A stretch of 64,000 bases of DNA from Streptomyces sp. WAC08241 (GCA_007858575.1 CP042279.1:4652501-4716500), one strand, 5' to 3'. Positions 1-9,156 are shown, counted from the first letter of the stretch. The notes: generated by a model from the letters alone, not told the origin. Translations and numbers: made by a program.

Positions 1-540
1 CGCGGACGGCGAGTACAAGTGGGGTCCGGGGCAGGGCCCGGGGGCAGGGCGGCGCGCCCGGCACCCCGGCGTACGGCTACCCGCAGGACGTGCCCCCGGG
101 GTACGGGTACCCGCCGGCGGCCCCGGCGTACCAGCCGACGCTCGCCGAGGGCGTGCGCGTGCCGCCGCCGCAGCAGTTCCCGCCGGTGCCGGGCGGGCCC
201 GCGCCGCTCCTCGCGCTCGGCGACATCACGGTCGTCGGGGACCGGATCATCACGCCGGCCGGGGAGATGCCCCTCAAGGGCGCGGTGTGGAACGCGATGG
301 ACATGTCGCGGACCGAGGAGAAGATCCCGACGGTCGGGATCGTGCTCGCGATCGTCTTCGCGGTGGTGTGCCTGCTCGGTCTGCTGTTCCTCCTGATGAA
401 GGAGAAGCAGACCACGGGCTTCGTCCAGGTCACCGTGACCAGCGGGGCCGGCACCATGTGACGATGATCCCGGCGACGGGCCCGGACACCGTCCACTGGT
501 GATGGGCCAGCTCAACTACGCGCGCTCGCTGAGCATCTGA
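1..540 (+). CDS. Proline/tyrosine-rich single-pass membrane protein, 5' truncated
   Basis: The gene enters from outside the window. The N-terminal half is low-complexity and rich in Gly, Pro and Tyr (YGYP-type motifs near 75-115). It is followed by a short ordered segment and one hydrophobic helix (about 330-400, PTVGIVLAIVFAVVCLLGLL), then a short conserved-looking tail ending in NYARSLSI. The reading frame changes near 45, near 460 and near 497, each explained by one lost base, so the stop at 538-540 is reached only after correction. I recognise the general type (Streptomyces Pro-rich tail-anchored membrane proteins) but not a function. It converges on the MarR gene. Confidence 0.6.
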
Positions 541-568
541 CGCCCCGGCCCGGGCCGGGCCGGGGTCG

Positions 569-1108
569 TCAACCGTGCCAGGGGCCGGGGCGTCGCCCGC
601 CTCCGCCGCCACCATCACGCGGCGCAGCATGTCGTTGAGCAGGGTGCGCTCCTCGGGGCCGAGGACGCCGAGGAGCCGGTACTCCTCGTGGCCGAGGACG
701 TCCATCGCGCCGAGCCAGGTCTCGCGGCCGGCGGCGGTGAGTTCGACGGCGACCCGGCGCCGGTCGGTGGTCGACCGGGTGCGGCGGACGAAGCCGCGCT
801 TCTCCAGGGCGTCGAGGCGGCCCGAGACGGAGGCGGGGCCAGGTCGAGGTCCTGCGCGAGTTCGGAGGGGCGGCGGTGCCGCCGCGGCCGGCCAGCTTGT
901 GGAGCGTGTCGAACTCGTGGCGCTCCAGGTCGAAGTCGACGAGCGACTGCTCCCTGACCCGGCGCAGGTGGACCGAGAGCTTCTTCATCCGGTGACCGCG
1001 CCCTCGACGACGGGGTCGAGGCCGGGCAGGACGGGCTGCCAGCGGGCGACGTGCCCGTCGGTCCAGTCGCGCCGTTCCGAGGGGGCGGGGGCGCGGGGTG
1101 GGGTCCAT
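569..1108 (-). CDS. MarR-family transcriptional regulator (frame breaks)
   Basis: The protein starts at ATG 1108 (MDPTPRPRP) and continues through RDWTDGHVARWQPVLPGLDP, MKKLSVHLRRVREQSLVDFD, ERHEFDTLHKLAG and PSELAQDLDLAP, then a C-terminal dimerisation helix (GVLGPEERTLLNDMLRRVM). This is the normal MarR winged-helix order and size (about 170 residues). At least three single-base losses (near 1080, 1000 and 880) move it between frames, and the exact stop is uncertain: 569 fits the usual length, while one frame stays open to 430. It is divergently transcribed from the MFS gene with 101 bases between, so it probably controls that exporter and itself. Confidence 0.72.
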   Translation of the reverse strand: MDPTPRPRPLGTARLDRRARRPLAARPARPRPRRRGRGHRMKKLSVHLRRVREQSLVDFDLERHEFDTLHKLAGRGGTAAPPNSRRTSTWPRLRLGPPRRPGEARLRPPHPVDHRPAPGRRRTHRRRPRDLARRDGRPRPRGVPAPRRPRPRGAHPAQRHAAPRDGGGGGGRRPGPWHG

Positions 1109-1156
1109 GGGGCGATCGTACGTCGGGGAGGGGCACACCCGTCTTCCCAAGTGTTT

Positions 1157-1203
1157 CGGTTCCGAATAATTCGTTGACGGATCATTCGGACCCGAAATAC
1201 TCT
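1157..1203 (+). promoter_or_regulatory. Promoter of the MFS gene with MarR-like operator half-sites
   Basis: A -35 TTGACG lies at 1174-1179 and a -10 TACTCT at 1198-1203 with an 18-base spacer. The -10 ends only six bases before ATG 1210, so the transcript would be leaderless. Two near-palindromes built on TTCGG/CCGAA (about 1155-1166 and 1187-1197) surround the -35 and fill the spacer, a good place for the divergent MarR protein to bind. The binding assignment is inference. Confidence 0.5.
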
Positions 1204-1209
1204 TCGATC

Positions 1210-2427
1210 ATGCCCGCCGCCCCCGCCGCCACGGCGCGTCCGCCCGTCCCCCACCCCCCTGCGCACCCGTTCCTTCCGGCTCCTCTTCACCGGCCGCGCC
1301 CTCTCCCTCCTCGGCGACGCCGCCATCCCCGCCGCCCTGGCCCTGGCCGTCCTGGAGGCCACCGGCTCCACCGCGGCGCTCGCCCTGGTCCTCGGCTGCG
1401 CGATGGTCCCCAAGCTGCTCCTGCTGCCGCTGGGCGGCGTCGTCGGCGACCGCCTCGACGCCCGGACGGTCGCGCTCACCACCGACCTCGTCCGCTGCGC
1501 CACCCAGCTCCTCGTCGGCGTCCAGCTCCTCGGCGGCTCCCCCGGCCTCGCCGTGCTCGCGGTCGCGGAGGCGTGCGGCGGGGCCGCCGGGGCCTTCGCC
1601 ATGCCGACCGTCGCGCCCCTGGTGAAGGGCACGGTGGCGGCGGGCGCTGCACCGCGCCAACGCGGCGATGGGGTGGCCCAGAGCGCCACCCGCCTCGCGG
1701 GCCCGGCGCTCGCGGGCACGCTGGTCCTCACGGTCGGCGCCGGCTGGGCGTTCGTCCTGGACGCGGCGACCTTCGGCGTCAGCGCCCTGCTCCTGACCGC
1801 CGTCCGGGTGGAGCGGGTGCCGATCCCCGCCGTTCGCTCCGCGCCGACCTCGCCGAGGGCTGGCGGGAGGTCCGCTCCCGGGACTGGTACTGGACCAGCC
1901 TCGTCGGCCACGGCGCCTGGAACGGCGCCGCCGCCGTCCTGATGACCCTCGGGCCCGCCGTCGCGGTGCAGCGGCTCGGCGGCGGCACCACCTGGGTGGT
2001 CCTCCTCCAGGCCGGCGCCGTCGGCTTCCTCCTCGGGGCGCTGCTCGCGGACCGCGTCAGCCCCCGGCGCCCGGTCCTGACGGCGAACCTCGGGCTCGCC
2101 ACGTACGCGCTGCCGCTGGTCCTGCTCGCCGTCGCCGCGCCCGCGCCGGTGACGATCGCGGCCTACGGGCTCGCCCAGGCCGGCCTCGGCTTCCTGTCCC
2201 CCGTCTGGCAGACTGCGGTCCAGCGCGCGGTGCCCGCCCACGCGCTCGCCCGCGTCACCTCGTACGACTGGCTGCTCTCGCTCGCCGCGATGCCCCTCGG
2301 CTACGCCCTGGCCCCGCTCGCCGCCTCGGCCTGGGGCCCCGAAGTGCCGCTGCTCGCCGCCGCGGCGGTGGTGGGCGGCTGTTGCCTGGGGACGGCGCTG
2401 GTGCCGGGCGTGCGGAGGTTCACCTAG
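1210..2427 (+). CDS. MFS transporter (drug exporter type), frame breaks
   Basis: About 405 residues of almost continuous hydrophobic helices, beginning with the family-typical TGRALSLLGDAAIPAALALA segment and carrying the loop-2 motif GGVVGDRLDARTVALTTD near residue 70. That is the G-x-x-x-D-R-x-x-R signature of major facilitator proteins. Frame changes near 1260, 1650 and 1830 are each repaired by one base. The C-terminal half (from DLAEGWREVRSRDWYW to VPGVRRFT) is open. The size fits a 12-helix proton-coupled efflux protein in the cytoplasmic membrane. The divergent MarR regulator is the usual partner for such exporters; the substrate cannot be read from sequence. Confidence 0.8.
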   Translation: MPAAPAATARPPVPHPPAHPFLPAPLHRPRPLPPRRRRHPRRPGPGRPGGHRLHRGARPGPRLRDGPQAAPAAAGRRRRRPPRRPDGRAHHRPRPLRHPAPRRRPAPRRLPRPRRARGRGGVRRGRRGLRHADRRAPGEGHGGGGRCTAPTRRWGGPERHPPRGPGARGHAGPHGRRRLGVRPGRGDLRRQRPAPDRRPGGAGADPRRSLRADLAEGWREVRSRDWYWTSLVGHGAWNGAAAVLMTLGPAVAVQRLGGGTTWVVLLQAGAVGFLLGALLADRVSPRRPVLTANLGLATYALPLVLLAVAAPAPVTIAAYGLAQAGLGFLSPVWQTAVQRAVPAHALARVTSYDWLLSLAAMPLGYALAPLAASAWGPEVPLLAAAAVVGGCCLGTALVPGVRRFT

Positions 2428-2450
2428 GGACGCGCAGCCCCTCCCGCGAC

Positions 2451-2508
2451 TTGAACACGTTCAAGATGAGGTCTACAGTCGGGACCGCCAGCTTTTGAAC
2501 GCGTTCAA
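2451..2508 (+). promoter_or_regulatory. Promoter flanked by two TTGAAC palindromes (TetR-type operators)
   Basis: TTGAACACGTTCAA (2451-2464) and the perfect palindrome TTGAACGCGTTCAA (2495-2508) have centres 44 bases apart, close to four helical turns. The first supplies the -35 (TTGAAC 2451-2456). A -10 TACAGT lies at 2474-2479 after a 17-base spacer. The second palindrome lies just past the expected transcription start. This is a textbook arrangement for cooperative repression. The TetR gene at 3447 ends the same gene group and is the obvious candidate repressor. Confidence 0.7.
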
Positions 2509-2520
2509 GGGAGGGTGGGC

Positions 2521-2955
2521 ATGGACCTCACTGTCGTCGCGTACATCGTCTACCTGCTGATCGCCGTGGCCCTCACCGTCTGGGTCGCCCGCACGCTCAG
2601 CCGCAACGGAAGGATCTTCCTGGCGGACGTCCTGCACGGGAACGAGAAGCTCGCGGAGGCCGTCAACCACCTCCTGGTGGTCGGCTTCTACCTCGTCAAC
2701 TTCGGCTTCGTCGCCCTCTACCTGAGCCAGGACGACGCCGTCCTAGACGCCCGGGCGCTCTTCGAGGCCCTCTCCGTCAAGCTCGGGGTGGTCCTGCTCG
2801 TCCTCGGCGTGATGCACCTCGGGAACGTGTACGTGCTCAACAAGATCCGCCGGCGCGGGGTGATGGAGCGCGAGCAGGTGCCGCCGGTCGGCCCGCAGGG
2901 CTGGACCGCGACCCCCAAGGGCGGCCCCTGGGCCCCGCCCGCGCCGCAGGGCTGA
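2521..2955 (+). CDS. Small integral membrane protein, unknown function
   Basis: An unbroken gene of 144 residues starting at ATG 2521 behind AAGGGAGGG. An in-frame GTG at 2515 is possible but sits inside that ribosome site. Three hydrophobic segments are visible (residues about 3-25, 50-70 and 87-108), separated by short charged loops. A Pro/Gly-rich cytoplasmic-type tail follows. It is the first gene after the TTGAAC operators and is followed by a DCC-family thiol protein and a TetR regulator. I do not recognise a functional family. The operator arrangement suggests that its expression is switched by a ligand or membrane condition. Confidence 0.85.
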   Translation: MDLTVVAYIVYLLIAVALTVWVARTLSRNGRIFLADVLHGNEKLAEAVNHLLVVGFYLVNFGFVALYLSQDDAVLDARALFEALSVKLGVVLLVLGVMHLGNVYVLNKIRRRGVMEREQVPPVGPQGWTATPKGGPWAPPAPQG

Positions 2956-3017
2956 ACCGCCGTGCCGACCGCACCCGGAGGGGCCCCCGCACCGGGGCCC
3001 TCGCCCCGCGGACGCCC

Positions 3018-3436
3018 GTGAGGCGCCTGACCGTGCTGTACGACGCCGACTGCCCGCTCTGCGTGCACCTGCGGCACTGGCTGCTGCGGCAGCGGCAGCT
3101 CGTCCCGCTCGATCTGGTGCCGGCCGGGTCCCAGGAGGCCCGGCGCCGGTTCTCGGCTCTCGACCACGCCGCCACCCTGCGGGAGATCACCGTGATCGGG
3201 GACCGGGGCCAGGTCTACCGGGAGACCGCCGCCTGGATCGTCTGCCTCTGGGCCCTCGCCGAGCACCGGCCCAGGGCCCACTGGCTGGCCACCCCGCCGG
3301 GCAGCCCTTCGCCCGGATGACCGTCCTGGCCGCCGCCAGTGGCGTGAGGCCCTCAAGGGCCCGGGATTCCCGGAGGGGGCCCGGCCCGGACGGCTGCGGG
3401 GACGGGCGCTGCGAAGTGCCCGGTCCGCCCGGTTAG
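3018..3436 (+). CDS. DCC-family thiol-disulfide oxidoreductase (DUF393), one frame break
   Basis: The start is GTG 3018. The N-terminus LTVLYDADCPLCVHLRHWL carries the DxxCxxC active-site motif that defines the DUF393/DCC family of thioredoxin-like proteins. The visible frame runs to 3320. One lost base near 3295 restores QPFARMTVLAAASG and a Cys-containing tail (GDGRC) with a stop at 3434-3436, which brings the protein to about the normal family length of 130-140 residues. It lies 62 bases after the small membrane protein and 10 bases before the TetR gene, so the three probably form one transcript. Family members are predicted redox proteins; no substrate is known here. Confidence 0.8.
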
Positions 3437-3446
3437 GCTCGGCTCC

Positions 3447-4178
3447 GTGAAGGACGTGAAGGAAGAGAAGAAGGCCCCAAGAGCGAGCAGACCCGCACGC
3501 TCATCTGGAGACCGCGCTCCGGCTGTTCAAGGAGCGCGGTTACGACAAGACGACGATGCGGGCCATCGCCCAGGAGGCCGGGGTCTCCGTCGGCAACGCC
3601 TACTACTACTTCTCGTCCAAGGAGCACCTGGTCCAGGGCTTCTACGACCGGATCGCCGAGGAGCACCAGGCGGCCGTCGAGCCCCTCCTGACCGGGAGCG
3701 AGAAGGACCTGACGGCCCGGATCCGGGGGTCTACCTCGGCTGGCTGGACATCGCGGAGCCGTACCACGAATTCGCCGCCCAGTTCTTCAAGAACGCCGCC
3801 GACCCGGACAGCCCGCTCAGCCCGTTCTCGCCCGAGTCGGAGGGGCCGCGCGAGGCCGCGATCGAGGTGCACCGGCGCGTCATCTCCGGCGCCTCGGTGA
3901 AGGTCGACCCCGAACTGGCCGAGGCCCTGCCGCAGTTGCTGTGGCTCCAGCAGATGGGCCTGGTGCTCTTCTGGGTGTACGACCGGTCGGAGGGGGCCGC
4001 CAACAGCCGGCGGCTCGTGGAGCGGCTCGCGCCGGTCACCGCCCGCGCGATCTCGCTCTCCCGCTTCCGGATCCTGCGCCCGCTGGTCAAGGAGACCCAC
4101 GAACTGCTCGCCGACTTCATGCCGACGGCGGCCGGGATGGCGGCCTCGGGCAAGCCGAAGCGGGCGGGCGCGAAGTAG
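3447..4178 (+). CDS. TetR/AcrR-family transcriptional regulator, frame breaks
   Basis: The start is GTG 3447. The helix-turn-helix reads ALRLFKERGYDKTTMRAIA, then GVSVGNAYYYFSSKEHLVQ. The C-terminal ligand/dimer domain runs from GVYLGWLDIAEPYHEFAAQF to the Lys-rich end at 4178. Frame changes near 3480, 3505 and 3725 are each fixed by one base. A TAGGCT hexamer ends seven bases before the GTG (3434-3439), so besides read-through from upstream it may have its own leaderless promoter. The twin TTGAAC palindromes at 2451-2508 are its likely operators. That link is inference from position and from the palindrome type common to TetR proteins. Confidence 0.85.
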   Translation: MKDVKEEKKAPRASRPARSSGDRAPAVQGARLRQDDDAGHRPGGRGLRRQRLLLLLVQGAPGPGLLRPDRRGAPGGRRAPPDREREGPDGPDPGVYLGWLDIAEPYHEFAAQFFKNAADPDSPLSPFSPESEGPREAAIEVHRRVISGASVKVDPELAEALPQLLWLQQMGLVLFWVYDRSEGAANSRRLVERLAPVTARAISLSRFRILRPLVKETHELLADFMPTAAGMAASGKPKRAGAK

Positions 4179-4190
4179 TGGGGACGCGTC

Positions 4191-4217
4191 GCGGGGCCGT
4201 AAGCGTACGGCCCCCGC
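4191..4217. terminator. Bidirectional hairpin between convergent genes
   Basis: GCGGGGCCGT and ACGGCCCCCGC form a stem with the loop AAGCGT in the 62-base gap between the TetR gene and the convergent solute-binding gene. There is no U-tract, as is usual in Streptomyces. Confidence 0.55.
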
Positions 4218-4240
4218 GACCCTGATCCGCCGGACGGGCC

Positions 4241-5791
4241 CTAGATCCAGCTCAGGTCCCACAGCCGCCAGATGCCCGTGCCGTCCGTGAGGTACTGGGA
4301 GCCGGCGACCGTCTCCGTGGAGAGGACGTAGTCCTTCTTCTGCCACAGCGGCACGAGCGGGACGTCGTCGGCGACCTCGTTCTGGATCGCCTTGAAGTCC
4401 TCCGTCGCCCGCGAACGGTCGCTGAACCGCTGCGTCGAGGCGATCAGGGAGTCGATCAGCTTGCTGGAGAACCCGTTGTGCAGGGTGTTCGCGGTGCCGA
4501 CGAGCGGGGCGGTGAAGCTGTCGGAGTCGGGGAAGTCGGGGAGCCAGCCGACGGTGTACGCGTCGAAGTCGCCCTTCGCGTACTGCTTCTGGAAGTCCTC
4601 CCACTTGACCTCGACGGTCTTGACCGCGAAGAGGCCGGTCTCCTCCAACTGCCGCTTGATCTCGGCGGTCTCGGCCGCGTAGGTGTCGTCCTCGCGGAAG
4701 CCGAAGGTGAACGTCACGGGGTGGCGACCCCGCGTCCTTCAGGATCTTCTTCGCCTTCGCGCCGCTGGGCTCCGGGTAGCGGTCGTAGAACGCGGTGCTG
4801 TGGCCGACGAAGCCCTGCGGGATGAGGGAGTACAGCGGCTCGACCGTGCCCTTGTAGGCGCCGGTGGTGATCGCCGGGCGGTCGAGGACCGCCGCGACGG
4901 CCTGCCGCACGGCCCTGTCCGCCATGGGCGAGCCGGGGCGGACGTTGAAGTTGATGTTGCGGATCTCGGCGCTCTCCGCCTCGGTGACCCGGGTGCCGTC
5001 CGTGGCCTCCAGTTTCGAGACGAAGTCCGGCGGGAGCTGCCGGTGCGTCACCTGGACGTCCTTCGCCTTCCAGGCCTCGGCGAGTTCCTCGGACTTGGCG
5101 TAGTACTTCACGAGGACCGGGCGGCCGGCCTTGGCGACGGCGCCCTTGTAGCGCGGGTTGGGCTCCAGGAGGGCGGACTCGCCCGGCTTGTACTCCTTGA
5201 GGACGTACGGCCCCGAGCCGTCGACCGCCTGGTCGGGGCGCAGCTTCTTCTCCGGGTAGCGCTCGCGGTCCACGATCGAACCGGCGCCGGTGGCCAGCTT
5301 CAGCGGGAACGTGACGTCCTTGGCGCTGAGGTGGAAGGTGACGGTCCGGCCTCGGAGTCGACGCTCTTCAGCGTCGGGAAGAGCGGCTGCGGGCCGACGT
5401 CCGTCTTGATCCCCAGCATGCGCTCGAAGGAGTACTCGACGTCCTCGGCGGTCATCCTGCGGCCGTTGGAGAAGGTGAGGTCGTCGCGGAGCGTGCACCG
5501 GTACGTGGTGAGGCCGGAGCCCGCGAACCCGCAGCTCTCGGCGGCGTCCGGCACCGGCTCGGTGAAGCCCGGCTTGAACGTCAGGAGGGACTGGTAGACG
5601 TTGCTGTAGATCGCCCAGGAGCCGGCGTCGTAGGCGCCGGCCGGGTCGAGCGAGGTGATCTCGTCGGTGGTGCCGACGGCGATCGGATCGGTCCTGACCC
5701 CGTCGGAGGGCAGGAGTTGCCAGCCGCCCACCCCGGCCGCCACCAGTACTCCACATGTGATGAGGATCCGCAGACGGACCGTCGACCGCAT
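4241..5791 (-). CDS. ABC transporter substrate-binding protein, peptide type (SBP_bac_5)
   Basis: The start is ATG 5791 behind AAGGAAG. An N-terminal hydrophobic signal segment (LRILITCGVLVAAGVGGW) precedes the mature domain, which has the order typical of OppA/DppA proteins: VGTTDEITSLDPAGAYDAGS, YRCTLRDDLTFSNGRRMTAE, YVLKEYKPGESALLEPNPRY, then a C-terminal lobe with WEDFQKQYAKGDFDAYTVGW and PLVPLWQKKDYVL. No clear lipobox Cys follows the signal segment, so export may be as an anchored rather than lipidated protein. Two base losses (near 5350 and 4725) break the frame. The length of about 516 residues is normal. No permease genes are adjacent, so it is an orphan binding protein here. Confidence 0.85.
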
Positions 5792-5904
5792 TGCCGTGCT
5801 TCCTTTTTCGGTACCACCCCAGGTGCGGGGCCCCCGGTACCGCCGCGATGGCGTCATCCCATCACACGACCTTCACCAGTGGAAGAGAAAACTTTCACAC
5901 CACA

Positions 5905-5932
5905 GGTATATGTCCGGGATATGAGACTTTAA
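5905..5932 (-). promoter_or_regulatory. Candidate promoter of the solute-binding gene
   Basis: The 190-base gap between 5792 and 5982 is unusually AT-rich. On the minus strand it holds TTAAAG (5932-5927) and TATACC (5910-5905) with a 16-base spacer, about 110 bases before ATG 5791. The rest of the gap shows nothing else convincing. Confidence 0.3.
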
Positions 5933-5982
5933 GTCGATGAGCAGCACGTATCACTCTCGGTGCACGGAGTGACGGATCCGCT

Positions 5983-7270
5983 TCACGCCTGTTTCGAGGC
6001 GAGTTCGACGACGGTGACGTCGGAGGGGCACCGACCCGGACCGGGGTCCCCAGGCGCCCGCGCCCCGCGAGACGTAGAGCTGGGTGTCGCCGTAGCGTTC
6101 GAGCCCGGCGACGGTCGGGTTGGCCAGTTCGGCGAGGAGGTCGCCGGGCCAGAGCTGGCCGCCGTGGGTGTGGCCGGAGAGCTGGAGGTCCACGCCGTGG
6201 CGCACGGCGTCGTGGACGACGACCGGCTGGTGGGCGAGGAGGACGGCGGCGCGGGCCCGGTCGCGGTCGCCGAGGGCGCGGCCGAAGTCGGGGCCCCGCC
6301 CTCGCTCTCGCCCGCGACGTCGTCGACGCCCGCGAGGTCGAAGCCGGCCGGGATCTCCAGGCGCTCGTTGCGCAGCGGGCGCAGGCCGAGTTCGCGCACA
6401 TGGTCGACCCAGGCGTCGGCGCCCGAGAAGTACTCGTGGTTGCCGGTCACGAAGAAGGAGCCGTGGCGGGCACGGAGCCGGGCGAGCGGTTCGGCGGCGG
6501 AGCCGAGGTCCGCGACGGTGCCGTCGACGAGGTCGCCGACGACCGCGATCAGGTCGGGCTGGGCGGAGTTGATCGTGGCCACGATGCGCTCGGTGGGCGC
6601 GGCCCAGGATCGGGCCCAGGTGGACGTCGGACACGACGGCGATCCGGTACCCGTGCGCGGCGCGCGGGATCCTGGCGAGCGGCACGGTGACCCGCTTGAG
6701 CCGGGGCCCGCGCAGCACGCCGTACGTGCCGTACCCGACGGTCCCGAGCGCGACGGCGGCGGCGCCTCCGCCCACGACGCGGGAGACGAAGAGCCGGCGG
6801 GAGGGGTCGGTGGGGCCGGTGGGGCCGGTCGCGGGTTCCGGGGCGGCGTCCACCGGGGCCGGGGTCACGGTGCCGGTCGCGGCGGCCGCCGGTACCGCCA
6901 CCGGCTCCGGGGCCACTGGGGCGGAGGCCGCGACCGCCTCGGGGGCGGGGGCGCGGCGGGCGAGCCGGGTGCGCAGGAGCGGGCGGACGGCCTCGCCCAC
7001 CAGCAGGGCCAGGACCAGGTACAGGAGCACGGCGAGCCACATCTGCCCCGGCCAGGCGAGCACCTGCTGGAGCCGGAAGGGCACGCCCGCGCGGGAGGAG
7101 ACCAGGGCCGCGACCGAGCACAGCGGCAGGGCCACGACGGCGGCCGTGCCCAGGCGGCGCGGGAGGCCGCCGGGCGCCGTCACGTCGCGGACGAGGCGCC
7201 GCCACACGTACCAGTGGACCCCGCCGAGCAGCGCGAGGACCACGACCAGGACCAGCAGGAGGACGACCAC
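5983..7270 (-). CDS. Membrane-anchored calcineurin-type metallophosphoesterase
   Basis: The start is GTG 7270. Several N-terminal hydrophobic helices (residues 1-20, about 40-58 and about 75-97) are followed by a Pro/Ala linker and a further hydrophobic helix after SRRLFVSRVV. The catalytic domain carries the metal-binding motifs in order: SDVHLGP, GDLVDGT, TGNHEYFSG and LSGHTHGGQLWP, all five blocks of the family. Frame breaks near 6600, 6290 and 6040 are repaired by one base each, and the corrected end is SDVTVVELASKQA at 5983. The family includes YkuE/LpxH-like phosphatases and pyrophosphatases; the substrate is open. The anchor places the active site on one membrane face. Confidence 0.85.
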
Positions 7271-7435
7271 GGCCCGGAACCCCTTCTCCTTCTGGGCGCC
7301 CGCACGACGCGCGCCCCGCGCGGCCCGTCGGTCCCGGGCGCGGCCGGGCCCAGCGTACAGAGACCCGCCTCCGGGGCCCGGCGGGGCGGTTCGATACTGG
7401 CGGGGAACGACCCGCCCTCCTCCGAAGGACAGCTC

Positions 7436-7670
7436 ATGAAGCTCAGCCGCCGCGCCTCCTGGTTCCTGCTCGCGTTCGGGGTCTGGTCCTGGGTGATCTG
7501 GGTGACCTTCGCGAAGAACCTCTGGAAGGACGGGAGCGGGCTCGCCTTCGACGACGCGGGGACCCGACCGCGTACTTCTGGGTGCACCTCGCCCTCGCCG
7601 TCACCTCCTTCGTCCTGGGGACGGCCGTCGGCGTGATCGGCCTCCGGGGCGTCCGGGCCACCGGGAGTAA
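7436..7670 (+). CDS. SCO4848-type small membrane protein
   Basis: The protein begins MKLSRRASWFLLAFGVWSWV and continues WVTFAKNLWKDGSGLAFDD, then after one lost base near 7560 AYFWVHLALAVTSFVLGTAV. It has two transmembrane helices and a length of about 75 residues. I recognise the Streptomyces family usually named after SCO4848; no function is known. The end is set at TAA 7668-7670, assuming a second lost base. Otherwise the frame runs on without family resemblance. It lies just upstream of the D-Ala-D-Ala carboxypeptidase gene, the neighbour I recall in other Streptomyces. Confidence 0.75.
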
Positions 7671-7739
7671 GGAGCCGCCGGGACCGGATCCCCGGCGGGC
7701 CGATCGACGTCTTGGAGGGCGTGAGTGTGCCCTCCGGGC

Positions 7740-7826
7740 CAGTGACGTACGAAAGGTGATGCCGATGCGCCGGCTCCATGCCCCGAACGCGAGCGGGAAC
7801 CAGCGGATGCGACGGCGGGGTTTCAC
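7740..7826 (-). repeat. Inverted partial copy of the 5' end of the SCO4848-type gene
   Basis: Reading 7826 to 7746 on the minus strand gives a GTG start and MKPRRRIRWFPLAFGAWS, then an Ile/Thr/Phe match. Aligned codon by codon with the first 27 codons of the gene at 7436, I count about 55 identical bases of 81 and 15 identical residues of 27. After that the similarity stops and the frame is unlike the family. It looks like a decayed, inverted duplicate of the gene start, sitting about 300 bases downstream in the opposite orientation. Confidence 0.55.
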
Positions 7827-7901
7827 GCCCCGGGTGGACGAATGGGTTCGAACGGCCTGCTGGGGTTCGTATCCCTGTTCCGTGCCTGTACGTTCACGAA
7901 C

Positions 7902-9156
7902 GTGTCTGCTTCGAAGAAGACCGCCTGGGCGGTCGCCGCTGCCGTGTTCGTTCCGCTCGTCTCGCCGCGCCCGCGGCCCACGCGGACGGGAAGGACTCCC
8001 AGGACAAGCAGCCCAAGCCGCCGCTCGCCATGTCCGAGGTGGGCGGCGCCCTGCTCGGCCGGCCCGGGACGCAGGTGCGGCTCAAGGCCGGGGCGCCGGT
8101 GCTGCCCAAGGAGCTGTCGGCCCGCTCCTGGATCGTCGCGGACGCGGAGAACGGCCAGGTCCTCGCCTCGCACAACGCGCACTGGCCGCTCGCCCCGGCC
8201 TCGACCCTGAAGATGCTCTTCGCGGACACCCTGCCGCCCAAGTTCCCCAAGACGCAGAACCACCTGGTCACCGTGCAGGACCTGGCGGGGATGGAGAGGG
8301 CTCCAGCCTGGTCGGCGTCAAGGAGAAGCAGACCTACAGCGTCCACGACCTGTGGCTCGGCGTCTTCCTGCGCTCCGGCAACGACGCCGTGCACGTCCTG
8401 ACGAACATGAACCACGGTCTGCAGCAGACGGTGCGGGACATGAACGACCAGGCGGCCGAGCTCCAGGCGCTCGACACCAAGGTGGTCTCCCCGGACGGCT
8501 ACGACGCCCCGGGCCAGGTCTCCTCCGCGTACGACCTCACGCTCATCGCCCGCAACGGCATGACGAAGCCGGACTTCCGCGAGTACGCCGCCACGGCCCG
8601 CGCCGCCTTCCCCGGCATACGGAAGCCGGGCGAGAAGAAGCGCGAGACCTTCGAGATCCAGAACACCAACCGGCTGCTCACGGGTGACTTCGGCGTCCCG
8701 CCGTACCAGGGCATCGCCGGGGTCAAGAACGGCAACACCACGCACGCGGGCGCGACCTTCACCGGGGTCGCCGAGCGCAACGGCAGGGTCCTGCTCGTCA
8801 CCGTGATGAACCCGTCCTCCGAGGAGCAGCACGCCGTCTACCGGGAGACCGCCCGGCTGTTCGACTGGGGCTTCGCGGCGCTCGGGAAGGTGGAGCCGGT
8901 GGGCGAGCTGGTGCCGCCGCGCTCGGCCCGTACGGGGACGCACGCGTCCGCCGGAGCGGCGGAGCCCGCGCCCGGCAAGAACGCCCCGGCGCAGCCCGTC
9001 CAGGCGGTCGCGGCCGGGCGGACCGGCGGGTCGGGACCGCGCTGGCCGTGGCGGGCGGGGTCCTCGTGCTCTCGCGGGCGCGGTGTTCTGGTCAACCGCC
9101 GCTGGCCGCTGGCCGTGGCGGCGGCGCGTCGCCGTGACCGGGGCGGAGAAGAGTAG
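7902..9156 (+). CDS. D-alanyl-D-alanine carboxypeptidase (peptidase S11), secreted, C-terminally anchored
   Basis: I start it at GTG 7902 (SASKKTAWAVAAAVFVPL, a signal peptide followed by AAPAAHADG). A TACGTT hexamer ends seven bases before the GTG, so the message would be leaderless. The penicillin-binding motifs are present: APASTLKMLF (SxxK), LRSGNDAVH (SxN) and GVKNGNTTHAG (the KTG equivalent, KNG here). The domain is followed by an Ala/Pro-rich linker and, after correction of breaks near 9030-9090, a transmembrane helix and the basic tail VNRRWPLAVAAARRRDRG. Other breaks lie near 7965 and 8295. It trims pentapeptide side chains in the cell wall. Its 3' end overlaps the convergent YihY gene. 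Confidence 0.88.
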
